Part shown: positions 1 to 6,306 of the stretch, one piece after another
Layout: the number at the start of each line of letters is the position of its first letter
How positions within the stretch are numbered: position 1 is the first letter of the stretch
Assembly (NCBI GenBank): GCA_017555925.1
Contig: JAFZFL010000206.1
Span: 1 to 6,717, forward strand
From: Bacteroidales bacterium
Lineage (GTDB): Bacteria; Bacteroidota; Bacteroidia; Bacteroidales; UBA932
Reading direction: 5' to 3'
Length of the DNA stretch: 6,717 nt
The notes under the pieces: model-generated
Told to the model about the DNA's origin: nothing
What the model saw: the letters and a program-made list of their open reading frames with translations, nothing else
Databases searched by the model: none
Position numbers and translations under genes: made by a program

Positions 1-477
1 ACATTGGTTGACGTTCCTGGTTTCTTGCCTGGTTCACAACAGGAGTATGGTGGAATTATCCTACACGGTGCAAAACTTCTTTATGCTTACGGTGAGGCTA
101 CTGTTCCTAAAGTTACAGTTGTATTGCGTAAAGCATACGGTGGAGCTTACTGTGTGATGAGTTCTAAACACTTGAGAGGTGACATCAACTACGCTTGGCC
201 TTCAGCAGAGATTGCCGTAATGGGTCCATCTGGAGCTATTGGCGTTCTTTACAGCAAAGAGATGAAAGAGGCTGCCGATCCTGCAGCATTTGCAGCAGAG
301 AAAGAGAAAGAGTACAGAGATGCATTCGCTAACCCATACAATGCAGCAAAATATGGCTACATCGATGACGTTATCGAGCCTCGTAACACTCGTTTCCGCG
401 TAATCCGCGCTCTTCAACAGTTGGCTACCAAGAAATTGACCAACCCAGCTAAAAAGCACGACAACCTTCCTCTATAA
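1..477 (+). CDS. mmdA: Methylmalonyl-CoA decarboxylase alpha subunit (acyl-CoA carboxyltransferase), 3' part only
   Basis: This is the C-terminal 158 residues of a biotin-dependent carboxyltransferase; the family is usually a little over 500 residues, so about two thirds lies upstream of the window and the true start is not visible. The enzyme moves the carboxyl group of (S)-methylmalonyl-CoA to the biotin of the carrier protein, releasing propionyl-CoA in the cytoplasm. Visible crotonase-fold hallmarks are VDVPGF (fragment residues 3-8), the YGGII turn (16-20), the RKAYGGAY oxyanion-hole segment (43-50), [12 protein letters not shown] (65-76) and the usual C-terminal tail ending in KKHDNLPL. 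These match the acyl-CoA type of carboxyltransferase rather than the TIM-barrel oxaloacetate or pyruvate type, which points to methylmalonyl-CoA as substrate. A propionyl-CoA carboxylase beta subunit would look alike; the following Na+-pump subunits favour the decarboxylase. The next gene starts 16 nt downstream in the same direction. Confidence 0.93.
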   Translation, partial: TLVDVPGFLPGSQQEYGGIILHGAKLLYAYGEATVPKVTVVLRKAYGGAYCVMSSKHLRGDINYAWPSAEIAVMGPSGAIGVLYSKEMKEAADPAAFAAEKEKEYRDAFANPYNAAKYGYIDDVIEPRNTRFRVIRALQQLATKKLTNPAKKHDNLPL

Positions 478-493
478 TTAAAAAACATAAAAG

Positions 494-1483
494 ATGAAGA
501 AATATTTTAAATTATTCATATTGTTGGGAGTTCTGTCTTGTGCTTCTTCTGCCTTTGCTCAGAACATTTCCGATATGCGTTTGAACGAGGTTGTCGTTAC
601 AAACACAGAGGGATTTGAGGATGACTATGGTTACAGAAGCGGTTGGATTGAACTTTTCAACACATCATACGGTACAGTAAATATTGCGGGATGTTACCTT
701 TCAACAGACCCCAATAATCTTACTATGTACATGATTCCTAAAGGTGATGTACTTACTCAAATAGCTCCTCGCCAGCACACACTATTCTGGGCAGATGGAG
801 TTAAAGAGAAAGGAACATTCCACGTAAGCTTCAAGCTTGACGGTGCTAAAGAGGTATTCTTTGTATCTACAGACGGTAAAACTATTGTAGACAAAGTAGT
901 TCTTCCACAATTGGATACAAATCAATCTTATGCAAGAAAAGTTGATGGTGAAGGAAGTAATAAAGTTGAGGGCTTTGTATACAAATCGTATAATAAGTCT
1001 GTTAAGGCAAAATTAAATGAGGCTGACCCTACAGTTGAGGGTTGGGTAATTTGTGAGAATCCTACTCCAAGTACAAACAACCTAACATTGGATGGTGTAT
1101 CTAAGGCATCATTAATGCAAGAGGCTGACTCGTGGGGTATTTTCTTGACCCTTACAGCTATGGCAGTTACATTCCTTTCATTGATAGTATTGTATATAAT
1201 CTTCAAACAAATTGGCAAGTTCCATATCAGAAAGAAATCTGAGAATGCAAAAGAGGCTACCAAAAATGTTGCAAACAGTTCAAAAGCAGATACTTCAGGA
1301 CAAGTTTCTGCAGAGACCTATGCAGCAATTTCAATGGCAATGCACTTGTACAAGATTGACAATGAGGCTCACGACTTTGAGACTACAATTCTTACTATCA
1401 ACAAAGAATCAAAATCTTACTCACCTTGGAGTTCTAAAATTTACACTTTGAGAGAGACTCCGCAACTAAACAAAAGAAAATAA
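494..1483 (+). CDS. OadG-like decarboxylase small subunit with an N-terminal lamin-tail domain
   Basis: This 329-residue protein has four parts. Residues 1-22 are a signal peptide (MKKYFKLFILL, probable cleavage after AFA); C16 sits in a VLSC context, so lipoprotein processing is an alternative. Residues about 26-160 look like a lamin-tail domain (LTD): NEVVVTN (31-37), WIELFN (51-56), IAGCYLS (64-70), LFWADG (97-102), FKLDG (113-117) and a QSYAR strand (144-148). Residues about 214-237 form one membrane span, followed by basic residues (KFHIRKK) that place the C-terminus in the cytoplasm. The tail (about 272-323) has the ETYAAISMAMHLY helix and SYSPWSSKIY segment of OadG-type gamma subunits, which hold the alpha subunit to the membrane complex. 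Its position between the alpha and carrier genes agrees. Ordinary OadG proteins are near 80-120 residues, so the LTD is an extra extracytoplasmic part of unknown role. The leader has no clear Shine-Dalgarno sequence. Confidence 0.85.
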   Translation: MKKYFKLFILLGVLSCASSAFAQNISDMRLNEVVVTNTEGFEDDYGYRSGWIELFNTSYGTVNIAGCYLSTDPNNLTMYMIPKGDVLTQIAPRQHTLFWADGVKEKGTFHVSFKLDGAKEVFFVSTDGKTIVDKVVLPQLDTNQSYARKVDGEGSNKVEGFVYKSYNKSVKAKLNEADPTVEGWVICENPTPSTNNLTLDGVSKASLMQEADSWGIFLTLTAMAVTFLSLIVLYIIFKQIGKFHIRKKSENAKEATKNVANSSKADTSGQVSAETYAAISMAMHLYKIDNEAHDFETTILTINKESKSYSPWSSKIYTLRETPQLNKRK

Positions 1484-1500
1484 TTAAATTAAGAAAACTG

Positions 1501-1941
1501 ATGAAAGAATATAAATTGAAAATTAATGGTAATGACTATGCTGTTACCATTAACGAAGTAGATGATAATATTGCTGAGGTTGAGGTAAACGGAACTCCTT
1601 TTAAAGTAGAGTTTGAGAAACCTATTACCAAGAAACCTGCTGCAACTGTTGTTGCAAAACCTGCTCCTAAAGCAGCTGGTGCTGCTCCTGCAGCAGTTGT
1701 TGCAAAACCTGCTGCCGCTTCAGGTGCAGGTGAAACTGTAACTTCACCACTTCCAGGCGTTATCCTTGAGGTTAGCGTTAAAGTTGGCGACGCTGTTAAG
1801 AAAGGCCAGAAAGTAATGGTTCTTGAGGCTATGAAAATGGAGAACGTTATTGAGGCTACTGCAGACGGTACAGTAACAGCAATTAAAGTTGATAAAGGTG
1901 ATTCAGTACTTGAGGGTGCTCCACTTGTAATAATTGGATAA
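1501..1941 (+). CDS. mmdC: Biotin carboxyl carrier protein of the decarboxylase
   Basis: This 146-residue protein carries the biotin that ferries CO2 from the alpha subunit to the membrane beta subunit. Residues 1-40 form a short beta-rich N-terminal region (YKLKINGNDYAV, AEVEVNGTPFKVEF). Residues 41-78 are a flexible Ala/Pro/Lys linker. Residues 79-146 are the biotinyl domain, with TSPLPGVILEV, GDAVKKGQKVMVLEAMKMEN and the closing GDSVLEGAPLVIIG. The biotin attachment lysine is K112 in EAMKM. The domain order equals that of the carrier subunits of methylmalonyl-CoA, glutaconyl-CoA and oxaloacetate decarboxylases. The gene follows the small subunit by 17 nt and precedes the beta subunit by 2 nt, so the three are surely co-transcribed. 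There is no Shine-Dalgarno sequence, only an A-rich leader, as is common in Bacteroidota. Biotin is added by a BirA-type ligase that is not encoded here. Confidence 0.95.
   Translation: MKEYKLKINGNDYAVTINEVDDNIAEVEVNGTPFKVEFEKPITKKPAATVVAKPAPKAAGAAPAAVVAKPAAASGAGETVTSPLPGVILEVSVKVGDAVKKGQKVMVLEAMKMENVIEATADGTVTAIKVDKGDSVLEGAPLVIIG
1648..1713 (+). repeat. In-frame 18-bp direct repeat coding the VVAKPA linker motif
   Basis: An identical 18-bp unit (gttgttgcaaaacctgct) occurs at 1648-1665 and 1696-1713, 48 bp apart, so both copies are read in frame as VVAKPA (residues 50-55 and 66-71 of the carrier protein). It lies wholly in the Ala/Pro linker between the N-terminal region and the biotinyl domain. 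Such repeats let linker length change by recombination or slippage without breaking the frame. Confidence 0.8.
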
Positions 1942-1943
1942 TT

Positions 1944-3095
1944 ATGATTTACGAAGCTAATATTTTAGATAACTTAAGCCAATTCTTTATGTATACTGGA
2001 TTTGCCAATGTTACTGTTGGTCACGTCCTTATGATTCTTATTGGATTGGTGTTCATATACTTGGCCATCACAAAAGACTGGGAGCCTATGCTTCTTGTTC
2101 CAATTGGCTTTGGTATAATCATTGGAAACATTCCATTGTTTTCAGGACTCCAGGTTGGTGTATATGAAGAGGGTTCTGTATTGAACATTCTATATCAGGG
2201 TGTAAGACAGGGCTGGTATCCACCACTAATTTTCTTGGGTATTGGTGCAATGACAGACTTCTCTGCATTGATTTCTAACCCTAAACTTCTATTGATTGGT
2301 GCTGCTGCACAATTTGGTATCTTTGGCGCATATATGGCAGCTTTGGCTCTAGGTTTTGGAGCTGCAGAGGCTGGTGCTATTGGTATTATTGGTGGTGCAG
2401 ATGGTCCTACCGCTATCTTCCTAGCCGGTAGACTTGCTCCGGATTTGATGGGTGCCATTGCAGTATCTGCATACTCATATATGGCATTGGTTCCTGTAAT
2501 CCAGCCGCCAATTATGAAACTTCTTACAACTGAGAAAGAGCGTCTTATCAAGATGAAAGCTCCAAGAGCCGTATCCCCTACTGAGAAGAAATTGTTCCCT
2601 ATCGTAGGATTCCTTCTAACAGCATTCATCGTTCCTTCAGGTATTCCTCTATTGGGTATGTTGTTCTTTGGTAACCTTATCAAAGAGTCTGGCGTTACCA
2701 AACGTCTTGCAACAACAGCAAGCGGTCCGATTATCGACGTTATTACTATCCTTATTGGTATTACTGTAGGTTGCTCAACTCAAGCAGACAAATTCCTGCA
2801 ATGGAGTTCAGTTAAGATTTTCATCCTTGGTGCATTCTCATTTGTTATTGCAACATTTGCAGGTGTATTGTTTGTGAAATTCTTCAACTTGTTCTTGAAA
2901 GAGGGCAACAAAATCAACCCGCTTATTGGTAACGCAGGTGTATCAGCCGTTCCGGATGCTGCACGCGTATCAAATAACGTAGGTTTGGAGTTTGACAAGA
3001 GCAACTATCTATTGATGCACGCTATGGGTCCTAACGTAGCAGGTGTTATTGGTAGTGCCGTAGCAGCAGGTATCCTGCTTGCATTCCTTGGCTAA
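1944..3095 (+). CDS. mmdB: Na+-translocating decarboxylase beta subunit (OadB/MmdB family)
   Basis: This 383-residue polytopic membrane protein decarboxylates carboxybiotin and couples this to export of Na+. The family's functional residues are all present with the spacing known from Klebsiella OadB. D153 in GGADGPTAIF (150-159) matches D203, and Y179, 26 residues later, matches Y229. N325, G329, S334 and R341 in the NPLIGNAGVSAVPDAARV segment match N373, G377, S382 and R389. The chain is mostly hydrophobic, with several spans on each side of a cytoplasmic Lys/Arg-rich stretch (about 196-216). It is about 50 residues shorter than Klebsiella OadB, nearly all at the N-terminal side of D153. The ATG lies 2 nt after the carrier stop codon, so translational coupling is likely. 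It is the last gene of the unit, with a terminator 25 nt downstream. The family assignment is firm; substrate identity rests on the alpha subunit. Confidence 0.95.
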   Translation: MIYEANILDNLSQFFMYTGFANVTVGHVLMILIGLVFIYLAITKDWEPMLLVPIGFGIIIGNIPLFSGLQVGVYEEGSVLNILYQGVRQGWYPPLIFLGIGAMTDFSALISNPKLLLIGAAAQFGIFGAYMAALALGFGAAEAGAIGIIGGADGPTAIFLAGRLAPDLMGAIAVSAYSYMALVPVIQPPIMKLLTTEKERLIKMKAPRAVSPTEKKLFPIVGFLLTAFIVPSGIPLLGMLFFGNLIKESGVTKRLATTASGPIIDVITILIGITVGCSTQADKFLQWSSVKIFILGAFSFVIATFAGVLFVKFFNLFLKEGNKINPLIGNAGVSAVPDAARVSNNVGLEFDKSNYLLMHAMGPNVAGVIGSAVAAGILLAFLG

Positions 3096-3120
3096 TACAT
3101 TAAAGTATTCAACCATATTG

Positions 3121-3154
3121 AAAAGGGTAATCCACAACGGGTTACCCTTTTTTT
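3121..3154 (+). terminator. Intrinsic terminator of the decarboxylase operon
   Basis: Left arm aaaagggtaatcc (3121-3133), loop acaac (3134-3138) and right arm gggttaccctttt (3139-3151) form a 13-bp stem with one G-U wobble, and the T-run continues to 3154. It lies 25 nt after the beta subunit stop codon. The A-rich left foot could also support some termination on the minus strand, but no minus-strand gene lies nearby to need it. Confidence 0.93.
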
Positions 3155-3203
3155 CTTATATCTCCCATCGTAGCGAACCGTGAATTAAGTTTAAAAAGGC
3201 AAT

Positions 3204-3251
3204 TTTTGTCAAATAACTTATTAAAAGTTAGCACCTTTTATCAAATAAATT
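3204..3251 (+). repeat. Imperfect direct repeat upstream of the V-ATPase operon
   Basis: A 16-bp unit of the form TTTT(g/a)TCAAATAA(c/a)TT occurs at 3204-3219 and at 3236-3251, matching at 14 of 16 positions, with start-to-start spacing of 32 bp (about three helical turns). The second copy lies just upstream of the proposed -7 element. It could be a tandem regulator site or chance in an AT-rich region; nothing in the sequence identifies a binding protein. Confidence 0.45.
3214..3230. repeat. Short inverted repeat, possible operator
   Basis: TAACTT (3214-3219) and AAGTTA (3225-3230) are perfect 6-bp inverted arms around attaa. The element overlaps the first unit of the direct repeat and the proposed -33 region. 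The stem is too weak and AT-rich to act as a terminator. As a DNA site it is palindromic and well placed for a dimeric regulator, but 6-bp arms in AT-rich DNA can occur by chance. Confidence 0.3.
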
Positions 3252-3262
3252 TCTTAACTTTG
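3228..3262 (+). promoter_or_regulatory. Probable Bacteroides-type promoter for the V-ATPase operon
   Basis: TAACTTTG at 3255-3262 is an exact match to the TAnnTTTG -7 element of the Bacteroidota housekeeping sigma factor. The -33 element (consensus TTTG) is poor: the best candidate is TTAG at 3228-3231, with 23 bp between the boxes. Transcription would begin near 3267-3270, giving a leader of about 25 nt before the subunit E start codon. The site lies between the terminator of the previous operon and a strong ribosome binding site, exactly where a promoter is needed. Confidence 0.6.
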
Positions 3263-3278
3263 GTTTTTCTAAAATTTT

Positions 3279-3285
3279 AGGAGGT
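3279..3285 (+). promoter_or_regulatory. Strong Shine-Dalgarno sequence for subunit E
   Basis: AGGAGGT is fully complementary to the conserved 16S rRNA 3' end and lies 7 nt before the ATG at 3293. It stands out because Bacteroidota genes rarely use Shine-Dalgarno pairing and no other gene in this window has a clear one. It fixes the subunit E start and suggests high translation of the first gene. Confidence 0.85.
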
Positions 3286-3292
3286 AAACCAT

Positions 3293-3901
3293 ATGCAAAA
3301 TAAACTACAGGAGCTTACAGACAAGCTGTATAATGAAGGTTTGTCTAAAGGCAAGCAAGAGGCAGAGCAGATGAAAGCCAATGCTAAAAATGAGGCTGCG
3401 CAGATAATAGCACAAGCCAAAGAAGAGGCAGAAGCTATAATCAAAAAGGCTCAAGAAGATGCGGCAGAACTTAAATCAAAGACTGAGAATGATATCAAAA
3501 TGGCCTCTTCTCAGGTTTTCACTGCTGTAAAACAGCAAATTGAGAGTGCTATTGTAGCCAAGACTCTAAAATCGGTTAAAGAGGCATCTCAAGAGGTTGA
3601 ATTCATGAAATCTATACTTACATCAATTGTTACAGCATTCAATCCTGCGTCATCTGACCCTGTTGCCCTTGATGTAATTCTTCCTGCAGAGAAGAGAGCG
3701 GAGTTGGAAGCCTTTGCTCAAGAGAAACTTGCTTCTATCTGCAAAGCCGGCCTTGATATCCAATTCAGCAAAAATATTTCAGGTGGCTTTAAGATTGGTC
3801 CTAAAGGTGAAGGCTATATGATAAGCTTTACCGATAAAGATTTCGAAAATATAATTGCAGAATATCTGAGACCTAAAACTAAAGAGCTGCTTTTTGGATA
3901 G
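3293..3901 (+). CDS. atpE: V-type ATPase subunit E (peripheral stalk)
   Basis: This 202-residue soluble protein is a peripheral-stalk (stator) subunit of the cytoplasmic V1/A1 sector. Residues about 1-75 form a long charged helix rich in Ala, Glu, Lys and Gln with heptad-like spacing (EAEQMKANAKNEAAQIIAQA and onward), the part that makes the stalk coiled coil. Residues about 100-202 are the globular domain, with a DVILPAEK segment (127-134) and the GGFKIGPKGEGYMISF segment (164-179), ending in an LRPKTKELLFG helix. Length and layout match bacterial NtpE/AtpE proteins near 200 residues. It opens the operon behind a strong ribosome binding site. In V/A-ATPases E normally pairs with a small helical subunit G/H; none is encoded between E and A here. 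This is not the F-type c subunit, which is also named atpE. Confidence 0.9.
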   Translation: MQNKLQELTDKLYNEGLSKGKQEAEQMKANAKNEAAQIIAQAKEEAEAIIKKAQEDAAELKSKTENDIKMASSQVFTAVKQQIESAIVAKTLKSVKEASQEVEFMKSILTSIVTAFNPASSDPVALDVILPAEKRAELEAFAQEKLASICKAGLDIQFSKNISGGFKIGPKGEGYMISFTDKDFENIIAEYLRPKTKELLFG

Positions 3902-3935
3902 CAAAACAGACTTATAATTCAAAAGAAAAACAATA

Positions 3936-4550
3936 CTGGGAAATTATCACTACCTTATTGCCGGCTTGCCTGAACTTATCCTTAATTCCGACAACAAAGG
4001 ATTCAATTACGATGCTGTAAGGGAATCTGTCTATAACAGCAGCGAAGATAAGGACAGACGCTTCATTGAGTGGTTTGATTTTGGAACACAGGAGGAGAAC
4101 CTTACTCCCCATTTCTACAAGGCTGCAATGAAGAGCAAAAATAATTTCATAAGAAAATATTTTGCCCTTGATCTTGAAATCAGAAACAGAAAAGTTGATT
4201 TTATTGCAGAAAAACTTGGTAAGGAAGCAGATGGTTACAAAGTTCTGTCAAACATGCAAACAGATCTTGAACTGTCTGAAGCACAACTTCAAAGATTGAG
4301 TGAGATATTCGCCAACAAGAATATCCTTGAGAAAGAGCAGCAACTCGATAAGTTCAAATGGGACTTCATAACAGATTTGAATCCATACGGAGTCTTTAAT
4401 ATGGATATTATCCTTGCTTTTCTTGCTAAAGGAAAACTTATAGACAGATGGAACAAACTCGACAGCGAAGCAGGCAGAGAGATGTTCCGCAAGCTGGTAG
4501 ATGAAGTAAGAGGCACATTCAAGGGAATAGAAAATAAAACAATAGAATAA
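3936..4550 (+). CDS. DUF2764 family V-ATPase operon protein, probable CTG start
   Basis: This soluble, mostly helical protein sits between V-ATPase subunits E and A, where bacterial V-ATPase operons of the E-x-A-B-D-I-K type carry a DUF2764 gene. From the CTG at 3936 it has 204 residues. The conserved N-terminus NYHYLIAGLPEL (residues 3-14) lies mostly upstream of the first ordinary start codon, a TTG at 3966 that would remove it. No ATG, GTG or TTG occurs in frame between the TAA at 3915 and that TTG. CTG gives MGNYHYLIAGLP, which fits the family; ATA at 3933 is the other option. Other visible parts are a helix FIRKYFALDLEIRNRKVDFI (71-90) and KFKWDFITDLNPYGVFNMDI (139-158). By eye these recall the helical repeats of V-ATPase subunit C/d, the central-stalk socket, but that link is an inference. 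No signal peptide or membrane span is seen. The A subunit ATG follows after 4 nt. Confidence 0.8.
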   Translation: MGNYHYLIAGLPELILNSDNKGFNYDAVRESVYNSSEDKDRRFIEWFDFGTQEENLTPHFYKAAMKSKNNFIRKYFALDLEIRNRKVDFIAEKLGKEADGYKVLSNMQTDLELSEAQLQRLSEIFANKNILEKEQQLDKFKWDFITDLNPYGVFNMDIILAFLAKGKLIDRWNKLDSEAGREMFRKLVDEVRGTFKGIENKTIE

Positions 4551-4554
4551 ACAT

Positions 4555-6306
4555 ATGAATACCACAGGAAAAGTTACGGGCATCATTGCCAACCTGATTA
4601 CAGTAGAGGTAAACGGGCCCGTTGCACAAAATGAAATATGCTATATAAAGCTTGGAGACACCAGGCTTATGGCAGAGGTCATAAAGGTAAACGGCAAAAG
4701 CGCATCAGTGCAGGTTTACGAAAGCACACGTGGTGTAAAGAAGGGAAATGACGTTGAGTTTATGGGGCATATGCTTGAAGCAACCCTTGCTCCTGGCCTT
4801 CTTTCAAGCAACTACGACGGTTTGCAGAACAACCTTGCTACAATGACCGGAGTATTTTTGACAAAAGGAGAGTACACCTCCCCTATTGATATGGAAAAAG
4901 AATGGGAGTTCACACCTATTGCCAAAGCTGGAGATAAAGTTGTTGCAGCTGATTGGCTTGGCGAGGTAAAAGAGGGTTGGCTTCCTCATAAGATTATGGT
5001 TCCATTCCGCTTCAAAGGAGATTATACAGTAAAATCTGTAGCTAAGGCAGGAAACTATAAAGTTACAGATACCATTGCTGTTGTAACTGATGAAAATGGA
5101 GAGGATCATGATGTTACAATGATTCAAAAGTGGCCTGTAAAGGTAGCAATTGGAGGATATAAAGAGAAACCGCGTCCATATAAAATTATGGAGACCGGAG
5201 TAAGATGTATTGATACTCTAAATCCTATGGCAGAGGGTGGAACAGGATTTATTCCAGGTCCTTTCGGTTGCGGAAAAACAGTGTTGCAACACGCAATTGC
5301 AAAACAGGGTGAAGCTGATGTAATCATAATGGCAGCCTGTGGAGAGCGTGCAAACGAGGTTGTGGAGATCTTTGCAGAGTTCCCTGAACTTATAGATGCA
5401 AGAACAGGCCGCAGTCTTATGGAGAGAACCACTATTATATGTAACACATCAAACATGCCGGTTGCTGCACGTGAGGCCTCTGTATATACAGCCATGACCA
5501 TTGGAGAGTACTATCGTGCAATGGGTTTGAAGGTGCTTTTGCTTGCCGATTCAACATCACGTTGGGCACAGGCACTAAGAGAGATGTCAAACAGAATGGA
5601 GGAGCTTCCTGGTGCAGATGCATTCCCGGTAGACCTTCCTGCAATTATCTCAAACTTCTACGCGAGAGCAGGTATTGTTACCCTTAATAATGGCGCTACC
5701 GGTTCAGTTACCTTCATTGGAACAGTATCTCCAGCGGGTGGAAACCTTAAAGAGCCTGTTACTGAGTCAACCAAAAAGGCTGCACGTTGCTTCTATGCAC
5801 TTAACCAGAGCCGTGCCGACAGAAAAAGATATCCTGCAGTTGACCCTATAGACTCATATTCTAAATATCTCGACTATCCCGAGATTGCAGAGTATCTGAA
5901 CAAGACCGTAGACCCTAAATGGGTAGAGAATGTGAATAAGGCCAAAAACCTTATCTTAAGAGGTAAAGAGGCTTACGAACAGATCAATATCCTTGGAGAC
6001 GACGGTGTTCCTATGGAGTACCACATGAGATATTGGAAGAGCGAGCTTATAGACTTCATCATCCTGCAACAGGATGCATTTGACAGCATCGACTGCTCCA
6101 CTCCTATGGACCGTCAGGAGTTCATGCTTAAAAAAGTATTGGAAGTGTGCGACACCCCTGTTGAGTTTGAGAACTTTGAGGAGTGCGGAGCTTTCTATAA
6201 AAATATAATTAATATCATGCGCCAGATGAACTATTCGGTTTACAAGAGCGCAGACTTTGAGAAATATCTTGAGCAATTAAATAAAGTGATCAACCATGAC
6301 AACTAA
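4555..6306 (+). CDS. atpA: V-type ATPase catalytic subunit A
   Basis: This 583-residue protein is the ATP-hydrolysing (or synthesising) subunit of the A3B3 head. The N-terminal beta barrel spans about 1-72 (GKVTGIIANLITVEV). The long non-homologous insert that marks V/A-type A subunits covers about 115-190. The nucleotide-binding domain has Walker A GPFGCGKT (235-242, K241), the GER catalytic glutamate (E264), NTSNMPVAAREAS (297-309) and Walker B with LLLADSTSRW (328-337, D332). The helical C-terminal domain follows from about 435. Length is normal for the family (about 580-600). The P-loop carries Cys (C239), as in eukaryotic A subunits, where archaeal ones often have Ser. The gene begins 4 nt after the DUF2764 stop, and its last 11 nt overlap the start of the B gene, so translation is tightly coupled. 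No Shine-Dalgarno sequence is evident. Confidence 0.97.
   Translation: MNTTGKVTGIIANLITVEVNGPVAQNEICYIKLGDTRLMAEVIKVNGKSASVQVYESTRGVKKGNDVEFMGHMLEATLAPGLLSSNYDGLQNNLATMTGVFLTKGEYTSPIDMEKEWEFTPIAKAGDKVVAADWLGEVKEGWLPHKIMVPFRFKGDYTVKSVAKAGNYKVTDTIAVVTDENGEDHDVTMIQKWPVKVAIGGYKEKPRPYKIMETGVRCIDTLNPMAEGGTGFIPGPFGCGKTVLQHAIAKQGEADVIIMAACGERANEVVEIFAEFPELIDARTGRSLMERTTIICNTSNMPVAAREASVYTAMTIGEYYRAMGLKVLLLADSTSRWAQALREMSNRMEELPGADAFPVDLPAIISNFYARAGIVTLNNGATGSVTFIGTVSPAGGNLKEPVTESTKKAARCFYALNQSRADRKRYPAVDPIDSYSKYLDYPEIAEYLNKTVDPKWVENVNKAKNLILRGKEAYEQINILGDDGVPMEYHMRYWKSELIDFIILQQDAFDSIDCSTPMDRQEFMLKKVLEVCDTPVEFENFEECGAFYKNIINIMRQMNYSVYKSADFEKYLEQLNKVINHDN

Noticed and set aside
1212..1451. A 79-codon + strand frame inside the LTD-OadG gene
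   Set aside because: It overlaps the conserved cytoplasmic tail of the real gene in another frame, has low-complexity Gln/Lys/Leu content and no ribosome binding site.
2195..2701. A 168-codon open frame on the minus strand inside the beta subunit gene
   Set aside because: It lies wholly antisense to a gene with clear function; its Pro/Ala/Ile-rich composition is what the reverse complement of hydrophobic membrane-protein codons gives, and it has no start signal or family resemblance.
3279..3300. Ribosome binding site followed by a CATATG-like start, resembling an engineered expression leader
   Set aside because: The surrounding intergenic DNA is natural AT-rich Bacteroidota sequence and the spacer differs from common vector leaders; another CATATG occurs at the subunit A start, so it is chance.
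3902..3965. Possible frameshift or broken start of the DUF2764 gene
   Set aside because: The frame is open from 3918 to the stop at 4550 and encodes the expected N-terminus without interruption. No ATG exists in any frame between 3902 and 3965 that a frameshift could join, so a CTG/ATA start or a single-base change is simpler.
5124..5501. A 125-codon open frame on the minus strand inside subunit A
   Set aside because: It is antisense to the most conserved part of the catalytic domain (P-loop region); the open frame follows from codon bias on the coding strand.
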